Translations under genes and position numbers: made by a program
DNA from: Alphaproteobacteria bacterium
GTDB taxonomy: Bacteria > Pseudomonadota > Alphaproteobacteria > Micavibrionales > Micavibrionaceae
Assembly (NCBI GenBank): GCA_024275825.1
Contig: JAJRYK010000004.1
Location: 1-64,000, forward strand
DNA length: 64,000 bases
Direction: 5' to 3'
Shown here: positions 44,020 through 52,956 of the stretch, piece by piece
Layout of the letters: each line of letters begins with the position of its first letter
Numbering within the stretch: the stretch's first letter is position 1
The notes under the pieces: generated by a model
What the model was told of the DNA's origin: nothing
Database searches by the model: none
The model's input: only the letters and a program-made list of their open reading frames with translations

Positions 44020-46125
44020 TTACTTTCTGAGATCAACAACTTTGGCAAGCGCCTGAAAGTCAGTAACGCCCTCAAGCACTTTTAGAATGCCATCATCCCG
44101 CATGCTTTTGAAGCCTTTTTTAACAGCCGCAGCTTTAAGGTCCGCTTTTGAGTGGCTTGCCGCAACCAAATCATCCATCTCCTCATCGAATGATAAAATC
44201 TCTACGACAGCTGTCCGCCCGCTATAGCCTTGACCGCCGCACGCATCGCATCCACCTTGCTTGGCCTTAAAAATGGTTAGCGCACCGGCTTGCTCAACAC
44301 CAAGAAACTCACATTCATCAGCATCCGGTTTATAGGCAACCTTACAGCTACCACAAAGCTTACGCGTCAAACGCTGCGCAAACACCGCAACAATCGCGCC
44401 CGCAATCATCCCCGGCTTAAGCCCCAGATCCAAAAGACGCGGCAAAGCGCCAAACGAATCATTCGTGTGCAATGTCGTATAAACCTGGTGCCCCGTCATA
44501 GAGGCCTTCAGCGCCATCTCCGCTGTTGTCTGATCACGAATTTCACCAATAAAGATAATATCCGGATCTTGCCGCAGCAACGCCTTAATCCCGTCCCCAA
44601 ACTCCAAAACACCTTCACGCACATGCGTCTGCCTGATCATCGGCAGAGAGTATTCAACAGGGTCTTCCAATGTCTGAATATTCACCGCCACATCATTGAT
44701 TTCATTAAGCATTGAATAAAGCGAAGTTGTCTTACCTGAGCCCGTAGGGCCCGTCACAATAATAATCCCCTCAGGCTTGGATTGCGCATGCTTGATCATA
44801 TTCAGATTATGCTCACTAAAGCCCAGCCCTCTCATCGGCATAATGCTTGAACTTTTATCCAAAACACGAATAACGATATTCTCGCCATTTACCGTCGGCA
44901 AAGAAGACACACGGAAATCAGCCTCACGACCGCCAACATTCAAACTAAAGCGCCCATCTTGCGGACTTAATTTGTCAGCGATATTCATGCCGGACATAAT
45001 TTTAATGCGCTGCGAGATACCGCTCCAATGCTGCTTATGCAGGATTTGTGCGGTATACAGCACGCCATCCTTACGATAACGCAGGCGAATAAAATTTTCT
45101 TCTGGCTCAAAGTGCAAATCAGATACACCAAGCTTCACCGCATCAAACACCAGCGCATTCACAAGGCGCACAATCGGATGAGAAAACGCAGCCTCCTCCC
45201 CCAGAGTAGCCATATCAATCTCAGCGCCATGCTCTTCCAATTCCTTAAGGATCGCGCTAATCGAACTCGCATATCCATAGGCCGCATCAATTGCATCAGA
45301 CAGCGTCTTGGACGTCGCCACCATTGGCTTGATTTGCGTACCTCTGGGCACATAACGACGCAGCAAATCCAGCACCACCACGTCATACGGGTCAGCCATC
45401 GCCACCAACAGCTCATCATTATCCATAGAAATCGGTAAAAGACTGTTCTTAAGCGCGACCTCTTTTTCAATCAGCGCCAGCGCATCCCCATCAACAATCG
45501 TTGTCTTTGGATCAAATAGATCAAACCCGGAGCTTTCCGCCAAAAACTTAATCAGGACTTCTTCAGAAATAAACCCAAGATCTACTAAAATTTCACCAAG
45601 CATCCGCCCGGTAATCTTCTTTTCCTGAAGCGCAACATTGAGCTGATCATCACTAATGATGCCCATAGACACCATCTTATCGCCCATACGGCCCTTAAGC
45701 CGGTTCGCCGCATCCGCAGCTTTTACACCCAGATTCGTTTGATATGTTTTAAGCTCGCCGCTCGCTTTAGAAGAATCATACTCAACAGGAAGCATCTCCT
45801 CTTCATCTTGCTTTGAGGAAACATTGTCTTCACTAGCCTCAAGGTTCAAATCCTCAGTGTCAGAAACAAATTCAACCTCCTCCGCCATAAATGAACCCTC
45901 AATCGAGTCTTGCTCAAGCGCAGAAGCCAAATCAGCATCCGGCTCGATCTGCAAATCATCGTCCAGCGTTAAATCCTGGAAGTGTTCAAATTCCGTGTGT
46001 TTTTTGGGGGCCTCGTCTTTTGAGACAGCCTCCACGTCAACAGCATCAGAATCGCCCTGAATACGAAGCCCTAACTTATTGATTTTATTATCTTTACTGT
46101 TATCACTGCTCATGTTTTGAACCAT
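44020..46125 (-). CDS. Pilus assembly ATPase PilB/GspE (MshE-like) with MshEN-like region
   Basis: This is the extension motor of the pilus. Walker A GPTGSGKTT is at 459-467, Walker B DIIFIGEIRD at 522-531, the Asp box TLEDPVEYS is nearby, and a zinc tetracysteine is formed by Cys591/594 and Cys626/629. An acidic N-terminal extension of about 140 residues precedes an MshEN-like region (about 144-255). Its two half-motifs begin RMGDKMVSMGIISDDQL and RMLGEILVDLGFISEEVL, a pattern that in MshE binds cyclic di-GMP. The final Gln of the first motif is Glu here, so binding is probable but unproven. The length is 701 residues. It is the first gene of the pilus run. Confidence 0.95.
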   Translation of the reverse strand: MVQNMSSDNSKDNKINKLGLRIQGDSDAVDVEAVSKDEAPKKHTEFEHFQDLTLDDDLQIEPDADLASALEQDSIEGSFMAEEVEFVSDTEDLNLEASEDNVSSKQDEEEMLPVEYDSSKASGELKTYQTNLGVKAADAANRLKGRMGDKMVSMGIISDDQLNVALQEKKITGRMLGEILVDLGFISEEVLIKFLAESSGFDLFDPKTTIVDGDALALIEKEVALKNSLLPISMDNDELLVAMADPYDVVVLDLLRRYVPRGTQIKPMVATSKTLSDAIDAAYGYASSISAILKELEEHGAEIDMATLGEEAAFSHPIVRLVNALVFDAVKLGVSDLHFEPEENFIRLRYRKDGVLYTAQILHKQHWSGISQRIKIMSGMNIADKLSPQDGRFSLNVGGREADFRVSSLPTVNGENIVIRVLDKSSSIMPMRGLGFSEHNLNMIKHAQSKPEGIIIVTGPTGSGKTTSLYSMLNEINDVAVNIQTLEDPVEYSLPMIRQTHVREGVLEFGDGIKALLRQDPDIIFIGEIRDQTTAEMALKASMTGHQVYTTLHTNDSFGALPRLLDLGLKPGMIAGAIVAVFAQRLTRKLCGSCKVAYKPDADECEFLGVEQAGALTIFKAKQGGCDACGGQGYSGRTAVVEILSFDEEMDDLVAASHSKADLKAAAVKKGFKSMRDDGILKVLEGVTDFQALAKVVDLRK

Positions 46126-46358
46126 TGGATTATCGTCTCTGAAATTATTGTATATGAAAATATGTTTAGAATTACCCAGCTCTAGTCCCTTTAGTTTTAC
46201 CGCAAAAAGGTTAACAAAATGATTACAGCCTTGAAAATATTATATTTTTTCATAATGCATGAGTGTGTTATCCACAGGGAAGAATACCACATTTCCACAG
46301 CCAATTTGAGACAATTCCTCAAGCCTCCATAAAACAAATACGGGGGAAACCACATATG

Positions 46359-46392
46359 AAAAGGCGCCCAACTCAAGATGAGGACGCCTTTT
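46359..46392 (-). terminator. Rho-independent terminator of the glutamine synthetase gene
   Basis: AAAAGGCG and CGCCTTTT pair around CCCAACTCAAGATGAGGA. On the minus strand the stem ends in a T run, 24 bases beyond the stop. The rest of the 46126-46415 spacer holds no gene. Confidence 0.75.
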
Positions 46393-46415
46393 AAAGCTCA
46401 GATATTGATTTAAGC

Positions 46416-47528
46416 TTACGCAGCCGCTACCGCAAATTTTGCATTCTTGCGCGGCCAGCTTGAAAATGTCATCACCGAATCTGGAATATCACAGATAGTC
46501 GCCGCAATGCGCGCCGCCACCAGATATGGATCAGCATTCGCGCCCGGACGGCGATCTTCGAAATACCCATAGCCCTTTTGCACCACCGGCGCAGGAATAC
46601 GAATAGAACATCCACGATCCGCATTACCGACCTTAAAGGTATCGATACCGCACGTTTCATGCTCACCCGTCAAACGCTCAGCCAAGCCAGCACCATAAAG
46701 CGCAATATGCTCTTTATGCTTCTCGCCAAGCTTTTGGGTCGCCGCCTCAATCGCCGCCTTCCCTTTCTTCTTGTCGCGCGTATCTTTGGTAGAGATATTG
46801 GCGTGCATGCCTGCGCCGTTCCAATCCCCCTTAACAGGCTTATTATCAAGCGACACAGAAATATCAAACTCCTCACCAATGCGGTAAAGCAACCAGCGCG
46901 CAATCCACGTGTGGTCACAGATTTTCATCGCATCAGCTGGCTCATTCTCATCACCACGATAACCAATCTGGAATTCCCACTGGCCCGGCATCACTTCGGC
47001 ATTAATGCCGTAGAACATCAGTTCGGTAGACAGACACAACTCCGCATGCGCTTCAACAATCTCACGACCAAAAATCTCATCCGAGCCAACGCCGCAATAA
47101 TACGGCCCCTGCGCCCCCGGATAACCATGTTCCGGCCAACCTAGCGGCGTACGATTTTTAAACAGCGTATATTCCTGCTCCAGCCCGATCCACATTTCCT
47201 GCTCTGCCGCGCCTGCATCCATAACGGCGCGAAGCTGCGCCCGCGAATTTGATTCGTGCGGCGTTCCATCCGGGTTCATCACCTCACACATCACCAGATA
47301 ACTGCCCTCACCGCGAATAGGGTCATCAACAAAGCTAACGGGCTGCAAAAGACAATCTGAATTATTTCCCACCGCCTGGTTCGTGGAAGAGCCATCAAAA
47401 CTCCATTCCGGGAAATCATCAACAGATGGCGTGCCATCAAATTTAACTGCGCGGGTCTTGGACCTCAAATAGCGCGTGGGCACAGCGCCATCCAACCAAA
47501 TATATTCGGCCATCGTGAAATTGGACAT
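46416..47528 (-). CDS. Glutamine synthetase, type II (eukaryote-like GSII)
   Basis: GSII condenses glutamate and ammonia with ATP. The protein is about 370 residues, not the 470 of GSI. It has the GSII start YIWLDG with RYLRSKTR, then FPEWSFDGSSTNQA, the metal-site WIGLEQEYTLF, PGQWEFQIGY and GDWNGAGMHANIST, and FEDRRPGANADPYLVAAR near the end. GSII is not adenylylated. The frame is open eight codons upstream, but AAGGAGG lies seven bases before ATG 47528, which fixes the start. It is transcribed alone and has its own terminator. Confidence 0.95.
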   Translation of the reverse strand: MSNFTMAEYIWLDGAVPTRYLRSKTRAVKFDGTPSVDDFPEWSFDGSSTNQAVGNNSDCLLQPVSFVDDPIRGEGSYLVMCEVMNPDGTPHESNSRAQLRAVMDAGAAEQEMWIGLEQEYTLFKNRTPLGWPEHGYPGAQGPYYCGVGSDEIFGREIVEAHAELCLSTELMFYGINAEVMPGQWEFQIGYRGDENEPADAMKICDHTWIARWLLYRIGEEFDISVSLDNKPVKGDWNGAGMHANISTKDTRDKKKGKAAIEAATQKLGEKHKEHIALYGAGLAERLTGEHETCGIDTFKVGNADRGCSIRIPAPVVQKGYGYFEDRRPGANADPYLVAARIAATICDIPDSVMTFSSWPRKNAKFAVAAA

Positions 47529-47679
47529 GAACATGCCTCCTTTTTTGTACATCAGTGAACTCTAAAACCATCTCAACTTAAGCATTTAAAAGGAATAGTT
47601 CAAGAAACCGGGCCGAATAGGACCAATGTTGTGCACAAGAAAAAATGATTTTAGGAAGAACATCAACATTGAAGGAAAA

Positions 47680-47756
47680 TGGTGCACCCGGGAGGATTCG
47701 AACCTCCAACCGCTCGATTCGTAGTCGAGTACTCTATCCAATTGAGCTACGGGTGC
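47680..47756 (-). tRNA. tRNA-Arg (anticodon ACG)
   Basis: The minus strand from 47756 reads GCACCCGTAGCTCAATTGGA onward. The acceptor stem GCACCCG pairs with CGGGTGC, the D arm has AGCTC...GAGT, and the anticodon stem CTCGA/TCGAG encloses loop CTACGAA with anticodon ACG. The T arm has GGAGGTTCGAATCCTCC. Discriminator A and CCA are encoded. It decodes CGN arginine codons after A34 deamination. Confidence 0.97.
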
Positions 47757-47977
47757 TTAAAAAGCCCTTGAAAGGCGGGCAGACCATACGCCAAATAAAA
47801 ATCTATTGCAAGCCTGCCTTCACCCTATTACGCTTCACGCATAATTTTGGGGGTACTCCTTGGCCCACGCTTGACTTCGCGCGATTTAAGAGGGATGCTT
47901 AAAGCTGAATTGTACCTAAGAGTAACTACTCACCAACGATATATAAATCAAAACTCCTAAAGAATAGGCATATAAGC

Positions 47978-49156
47978 ATGCGCTTTCGTTATAAAATCCT
48001 TATTTTATCGGCTCTCGCCTCCTCCAGCGCCCTGACCAAACTGCCTGCGTTCGCGCAAGGCAGTTCCAGACCGCCACTGGTGATCACCAATGCGCCGCTC
48101 CCCGCTGATCTAAAGGAACGGATCTACAGCAAACCGATGCAAGTGCAAGACATTGAGCCAAATCAGGTTGTCGGCCGTGATTACTATCAAAACATTCCTG
48201 TCACCAAAGTTTCAGCTAAAGTCGATGAAATTGGCAATAATCTCTATAATATCCAGAGCAATATTTCGGGCCTTTCTGCGACCCTTAATGGCCTGCAGCG
48301 TAATAATGAGCAAAAGGCTGCAACATATTACGCATCTACCGCCACCATAAATACGCAGCTTCAGGTTGGCACAACGCCCGGCAACCCCCGCCTGATGCAG
48401 AAAATAGACGTTGCGCGCACTAACCTTGAGAATTTGAACACTGGCCTGGGTGAACTTAGCATTCTGGCTGATGATGTCGCACAAACAGCGTCTGAAGCCT
48501 CTTACCTGCTCGAAGCGACCAGAGCCGCTTATGCCCTATCTGGTGCTATTGAAGAAGATCACGTCAAGCTGGCCGAACTGGAAGATGCCATCAATAATAC
48601 ATTAGTCGTGATTGACCGCATCCTGAACACGGTAAACGACGACATCACCCGCTCCAGCGCTTACCTAAGCTCGGAGCGCAGCAATTTGCGCACTCTAGCG
48701 CTGGGCGTAACCAATGGTGACCTTTACGGCATCAGCCTTGCGAATCGTCCTTTCTCTAACGTTCCTGAGTTTATTCAAGCCAGCACAGGCAGCAACAATG
48801 CTGTGAGCAGTCAATCACTGGCACCGCGCGCCTCCGCTGGCGGCGCGCTTTCTTCACCACGTCCATTGGTGAAAATTCGCTTTGACCGCGCTAACATTGA
48901 CTATCAGCAGCCCATCTATTTAGCTGTCAATGAGGCTTTGGAGCGCTATCCAAACGCCCGTTTTGATCTTGTCGCCATTCACCCAACATCTGGAAATGCC
49001 GCCGAAGTTGCGATTGAGAGCACAAAAGCCCGACGCAATGCTGAGAGTGTTCTGCGCACATTAACACAAATGGGTCTGTCGAGTGATCGCGTGGATCTTG
49101 CCTATAATAAAAGCGACGTTGCGCGCTCTATCGAAGTTCATCTTTACATTAAGTAA
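47978..49156 (+). CDS. Exported OmpA-like protein with long helical middle
   Basis: A signal peptide (residues 1-26, ending AFA) is followed by a long helical, partly coiled region (about 80-250, for example NLYNIQSNISGLSATLNGLQ). The C-terminal 100 residues resemble an OmpA/MotB-type peptidoglycan-binding domain: VKIRFDRANIDYQQPIYLAV, then TKARRNAESVLRTLTQMGL. The usual NxxL/R motif of OmpA domains is partly preserved (KARRNAESV), although the Asp that contacts diaminopimelate is not certain. It is probably periplasmic and cell-wall bound. A terminator follows. Confidence 0.78.
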   Translation: MRFRYKILILSALASSSALTKLPAFAQGSSRPPLVITNAPLPADLKERIYSKPMQVQDIEPNQVVGRDYYQNIPVTKVSAKVDEIGNNLYNIQSNISGLSATLNGLQRNNEQKAATYYASTATINTQLQVGTTPGNPRLMQKIDVARTNLENLNTGLGELSILADDVAQTASEASYLLEATRAAYALSGAIEEDHVKLAELEDAINNTLVVIDRILNTVNDDITRSSAYLSSERSNLRTLALGVTNGDLYGISLANRPFSNVPEFIQASTGSNNAVSSQSLAPRASAGGALSSPRPLVKIRFDRANIDYQQPIYLAVNEALERYPNARFDLVAIHPTSGNAAEVAIESTKARRNAESVLRTLTQMGLSSDRVDLAYNKSDVARSIEVHLYIK

Positions 49157-49177
49157 TAAGAGCAAATATCACAAAGA

Positions 49178-49208
49178 AAAGCGGACTGGGCTAAGTCCGC
49201 TTTTTTTG
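49178..49208 (+). terminator. Rho-independent terminator
   Basis: AAAGCGGACT and AGTCCGCTTT pair around GGGCTA, followed by T residues, 21 bases after the OmpA-like gene. Confidence 0.9.
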
Positions 49209-49307
49209 ATGAGTGAACCTACCTTTTCGTGAAAATGTTAGCGCTTGACCGCGCATGGTGAATGCTTAGGATGAGACCGTATTATGACCCTAGCAAAAGA
49301 CGACTAA

Positions 49308-50195
49308 ATGAGCGTTACCCCCACCGCAGCCCCCATACAGTTGGATGCCATATCCATTCGCTTAACCGAATCTACTGCTGAAATAGAGGCGGCGCAGCGT
49401 TTGCGCTATAAAGTCTTCTACGAAGAATATGCAGCAACCCCGGATAAGGAAACTGCCGCCAGCCGCCTGGATGCCGACGATTATGATGACTATGCCGACC
49501 ATTTAATCGTTATTGATGATTCTCGCCCAAACGAAAAAATCGTGGGCACCTATCGCTTGCTCCGCCGTGAGCCGGCGATGCGCTATGGACAATTTTACTC
49601 TAGCGATGAATTTGATATTACAAATCTTAAAAATTCCGAATTAGAGCTTTTGGAACTTGGCCGCTCATGCGTACTGCCTGAATATCGGACAAAGCCAATC
49701 CTTAACCTGCTCTGGCAGGGCATTGCGGATTATGTCACCGATCATAAAATTGATGTCATGTTTGGCTGCGCGAGCTTGCAGGGCACTGATATCCCGAGCA
49801 TCGCCACGCCGCTTTCATATTTACACCACTTCCATCAAGCCCCAGAACACCTATGTCCACGCGCGATTAAGGGGCGCTACATCAATATGAACTTGATCCC
49901 CAAAGATGATTTACACCCACGCCGCGCCTTTGCCAGCCTACCGCCACTGATCAAAGGCTATCTGCGCATTGGCGGCTCCATTGGTGATGGCGCTGTGATT
50001 GATAAGCAATTTGGCTCAACAGATGTGTGTATCGTCGTAGAAACTCACAAAGTCACACAAAAATACCGCAGCCATTACGAGCGCAAATTACAAAAAACCA
50101 TGCATAGCGGGAAAGAGAGCGAAGGCGCAGATGCCGCAGACACTGCAGGCAATGTGACCAACCTCAAAGACTTTAAGAAAGACAAAGACGAATGA
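49308..50195 (+). CDS. olsB: Ornithine-lipid N-acyltransferase OlsB-like (GNAT fold)
   Basis: OlsB transfers a 3-hydroxyacyl group from ACP to the alpha-amino group of ornithine to make lyso-ornithine lipid. The family pattern is present: AAQRLRYKVFYEEYAA near 29-44, DHLIVID, KIVGTYRLLRREPA, the acyltransferase core ELLELGRSCVLPEYRTKP and FGCASLQGTD. GGSIGDGAVIDKQFGSTDVC lies toward the C-terminus. The length is 295 residues, with an acidic tail. The stop overlaps the next gene by four bases, and that gene is an O-acyltransferase, which supports the ornithine-lipid role. Confidence 0.88.
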   Translation: MSVTPTAAPIQLDAISIRLTESTAEIEAAQRLRYKVFYEEYAATPDKETAASRLDADDYDDYADHLIVIDDSRPNEKIVGTYRLLRREPAMRYGQFYSSDEFDITNLKNSELELLELGRSCVLPEYRTKPILNLLWQGIADYVTDHKIDVMFGCASLQGTDIPSIATPLSYLHHFHQAPEHLCPRAIKGRYINMNLIPKDDLHPRRAFASLPPLIKGYLRIGGSIGDGAVIDKQFGSTDVCIVVETHKVTQKYRSHYERKLQKTMHSGKESEGADAADTAGNVTNLKDFKKDKDE

Positions 50196-50977
50196 GCATT
50201 CTACGCGCCGTCTTTAAATTCCTTATATTCGCCTTAACCTGCCTGATCATTGTTCCCATGCAAGCGCTAGTACTCATCTTTGCCAAAAACCAAAATGCCT
50301 ATATCATGCCCCAATTGTGGCACATCATCATATGTACGGCATTTGGTCTTCGCGTCACGATTGAGGGCGCGCCCAATAAAAACCAGCAAACCATATATAT
50401 GGCCAACCATATTTCCTATCTGGACATCCCGCTGATCGGGCAGATGATCAGAGGCTCGTTCGTCGCCAAAAGCGAAGTCGAGAACTGGCCCGTCTTTGGC
50501 TTTTTAGCCAAGCTGCAACGCACTGCCTTTATCCAGCGCAAAAGCAGCGAGATCACAAAGCAAAAACACTCCCTTCAGGCAAAACTTAATCAAGGAGAAA
50601 GCCTCATCATATTCCCCGAAGGCACATCCACAGACGGTCGCGAAGTGTTACCCTTCAAATCCAGTCTATTTTCCATCGCGCTAGATAGCACGCAAAAGGA
50701 CCTATACGTCCAGCCCGTGACCATCACACTCAACAGCGTTGATGGACACCCCATTACAACGCAAGAAGAGCGCGAAATTTACGTCTGGTCGCGCGACATG
50801 CCCATCAATCTGGCCGCGCATCTCTGGCGTTTTACCAAGACCAGCGGCGCGCATCTTACCCTCACCTTTCACCCGCCGCTCAAGGCCCGTGATTTTGAAG
50901 ACAGAAAAACACTTGCCAAGACCTGCCATGACCACGTAAGCATGGGGCTAGATTTAAATATAGAGACCGCCGCGTAA
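50192..50977 (+). CDS. olsA: 1-acyl-glycerol-phosphate / lyso-ornithine-lipid acyltransferase (OlsA/PlsC family)
   Basis: This membrane-associated acyltransferase has the catalytic NHxxxxD motif (His73 and Asp78 in ANHISYLDIP) and the substrate-binding FPEGTST at 141-147. An N-terminal hydrophobic helix (FLIFALTCLIIVPMQALVLI) anchors it. The length is 261 residues. The sequence alone fits PlsC as well as OlsA; the four-base overlap with olsB makes O-acylation of lyso-ornithine lipid the more likely step. Confidence 0.87.
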   Translation: MSILRAVFKFLIFALTCLIIVPMQALVLIFAKNQNAYIMPQLWHIIICTAFGLRVTIEGAPNKNQQTIYMANHISYLDIPLIGQMIRGSFVAKSEVENWPVFGFLAKLQRTAFIQRKSSEITKQKHSLQAKLNQGESLIIFPEGTSTDGREVLPFKSSLFSIALDSTQKDLYVQPVTITLNSVDGHPITTQEEREIYVWSRDMPINLAAHLWRFTKTSGAHLTLTFHPPLKARDFEDRKTLAKTCHDHVSMGLDLNIETAA

Positions 50978-51009
50978 AGCGCGCATAACGAAAAAAGGAC
51001 GATAAATTA

Positions 51010-51240
51010 ATGGCTATCATCGATAATTCAGAACTTCCCCGCCTTGAAGCTTATCTGCAAACAACATTCGGCAATGACCGCATCTCGCTAACCCCGCGCG
51101 ACAAGGCTAAAGATTCTGCCGAGGTTCATATTAACGGCGAATTTATCGGCGTGATCTACAAGGATGATGAAGATGGCGAAGTCTCTTACGACCTCAATAT
51201 GGCCATCCTTGAGATGGATCTGCCGAAAACCACGGGCTAA
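51010..51240 (+). CDS. DUF3126 family protein
   Basis: This small 76-residue soluble protein has the segments ELPRLEAYLQTTFGN, ARVHINGEFIGVIYKDDEDG-type strands (here VHINGEFIGVIYKDDEDGE) and YDLNMAILEMDL. These match the alphaproteobacterial DUF3126 family, whose function is unknown. An AAAAAGGAC ribosome-binding site precedes the start, 33 bases after olsA, so the three genes may be co-transcribed. Confidence 0.85.
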   Translation: MAIIDNSELPRLEAYLQTTFGNDRISLTPRDKAKDSAEVHINGEFIGVIYKDDEDGEVSYDLNMAILEMDLPKTTG

Positions 51241-51373
51241 TTACACTTAGCCCGCGCCCGTTCATCCCCACACATCACGTCACCCAAAACGCTTAGTTTT
51301 TGCGCCTGCTGCCCCCTTTTTGCTAGAATGAAGGGTAAGGGAAATTTTAGACTTTGTGCGAGGGTAAACTATT

Positions 51374-51853
51374 TTGACACGGCATTTTTATCTCAGCCTC
51401 TTTTTAAGCGCGATTATCTCTGTGTGCTTCCACAACATAAATGCGCGTGCCGCTGAATCTCTTACATTTGGCAGTACCATCCCCGCCTCCTCCCAATTGT
51501 TCTTGCAAAACTATAGCGAACAAACGCTACAAAGCCCTCTGAAACCAAGCAACATTGCCCAAATCGACCTCAACGGCGATGGCCTGAATGAGTTTATCCT
51601 GCTCCCGCAAACATGCACCAGCGTCCATACATGCCTCTTCCGCGTCCTTAGCGAATCTAACGATCAGATCATAGAGCTCGGCCAAATCACAGCACGCACA
51701 CTCGCCTTGAGCGATCATCAAACAAACGGTGTACGTGACATTATTGCCTATGACAGCGCGATAAATGACTACGCCTATAATATCTATCACTGGGCACCCA
51801 AGCGTGCGCAGTATATACTGGAAAAGAAACAACCAAGAGCCGTAAATGAATAA
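51374..51853 (+). CDS. Exported hypothetical protein, 159 residues
   Basis: The start is TTG, with GAGGG eight bases upstream. A signal peptide (residues 1-27) precedes a small domain with an FG-GAP-like calcium-loop motif, IDLNGDGLNEFILLP, and two nearby cysteines (TCTSVHTC). The repeat-like DHQTNGVRDIIAYD resembles a second, degenerate copy. I do not recognise the family. The last eight bases overlap the start of the next gene (ATGAATAA), so it belongs to the following exported pair. Confidence 0.72.
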   Translation: MTRHFYLSLFLSAIISVCFHNINARAAESLTFGSTIPASSQLFLQNYSEQTLQSPLKPSNIAQIDLNGDGLNEFILLPQTCTSVHTCLFRVLSESNDQIIELGQITARTLALSDHQTNGVRDIIAYDSAINDYAYNIYHWAPKRAQYILEKKQPRAVNE

Positions 51854-52904
51854 CGCCCGACACAAAAACTGGATGAAACGCGCAGTGATCACGGCGACCA
51901 TGCTCGCGGTTTTTGTGTCATCTGCGGCGCATATTTCTATGGCGCAAGATCAAGATGCAGGCTGCTTGCCCGGCATTCCCTGCGTTGTCGATAAAACCGA
52001 AAATGATCCCGCTGCGCCCGATAATGGTCCGAATGCCGGCCCCAACGCAGATAAAAACACCTCCGGCGCATGCGATGCCGATTTCATGAACCAGATCTAC
52101 AGCCGCGCCTATATCGAGGCCGAGCGCGAGATCGTAATGAATGAAATTGTAATCCGCAAGCCCGACAGCGTGCTGGAATATACTTGTTTCGACCAAATCG
52201 CGGGAATCAATGCCACCGTTGGCAGCGCGCTGTTTTCAGGCTCCGACAACTTCACAGATAAAACCGTGCCGATCGAGGTATCCGGCTCCACAGATTTTCT
52301 GGGCACCGAAGTGACCATCAGCAATACACTCGGCCCCGACAGTCTGGGCGATGTGCTGGAAAATCTTGTGCTCGCCAGCCTTATAAATTACAGAAACAAC
52401 AATTTTGCACATGACTTTCTGGGCGGCTATGCGACAAATCAAAATAGCGAGTTTAGCGCCGAGGCAACCGCCGAAGACTATAATTGCGGCGTGATGAACG
52501 CCATCTATACCGGGCTCGCCAAATGTATGGATTTCGCCACCGATGATCGCTTTTTCAGTTTTGAGACATTGGCCAATTTGGACCCGCGCCTTTTGCCCGC
52601 ACAATGCGCAGCCGATGATGAAGGCACAGCCATCACGCAGGATCTTATCAATGTGGCAAATAACACGGCCTTCCAATATGTGAATTTTGATGAAACGGAC
52701 ACTCATCTGGATTGGGTCATTGGCGGCGCGGAGGCCTGCTCCATTGATCCAATCCCCACAGGCATTTTAACCACAAGGCTGATATTCTCATTCTCGCTGC
52801 CCTTTGGTGATGTAAAGATTGAGAGACGCCGCGAATATGACGAGGGTATTTGCCCGCCGGGGTGCTTGCTCAATGATGACGGAACATCCTGCGGAGGGAA
52901 CTAA
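51846..52904 (+). CDS. Exported cysteine-containing protein, paralogue 1 of an unknown family
   Basis: A signal peptide (cleavage near SMAQ) is followed by a Pro/Asn-rich linker and a domain of about 270 residues. Landmarks are EAEREIVMNEIVIRKPDSVL, EYTCFDQ (113-117 region), AKCMDF (225-230) and LLPAQC (249-254), with further Cys residues near the C-terminus (ICPPGCLLNDDGTSCGG). All these landmarks recur in the next gene, so disulfide-stabilised periplasmic or surface proteins are likely. No known domain is recognised. The length is 352 residues. Confidence 0.75.
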   Translation: MNNARHKNWMKRAVITATMLAVFVSSAAHISMAQDQDAGCLPGIPCVVDKTENDPAAPDNGPNAGPNADKNTSGACDADFMNQIYSRAYIEAEREIVMNEIVIRKPDSVLEYTCFDQIAGINATVGSALFSGSDNFTDKTVPIEVSGSTDFLGTEVTISNTLGPDSLGDVLENLVLASLINYRNNNFAHDFLGGYATNQNSEFSAEATAEDYNCGVMNAIYTGLAKCMDFATDDRFFSFETLANLDPRLLPAQCAADDEGTAITQDLINVANNTAFQYVNFDETDTHLDWVIGGAEACSIDPIPTGILTTRLIFSFSLPFGDVKIERRREYDEGICPPGCLLNDDGTSCGGN

Positions 52905-52956
52905 CCATTTGCGCTGGATAGCGAAAATGCAGTAAAATCAATATAGAAGGGTAATT

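Noticed and set aside
32741-46125. Reading the locus as a type II secretion system
   Set aside because: Secretin, ATPase and platform proteins are shared by both systems, but PilT and PilU, the MshEN-like region, the PilM/N fusion and lack of GspC, GspG-K and GspM genes favour a type IV pilus.
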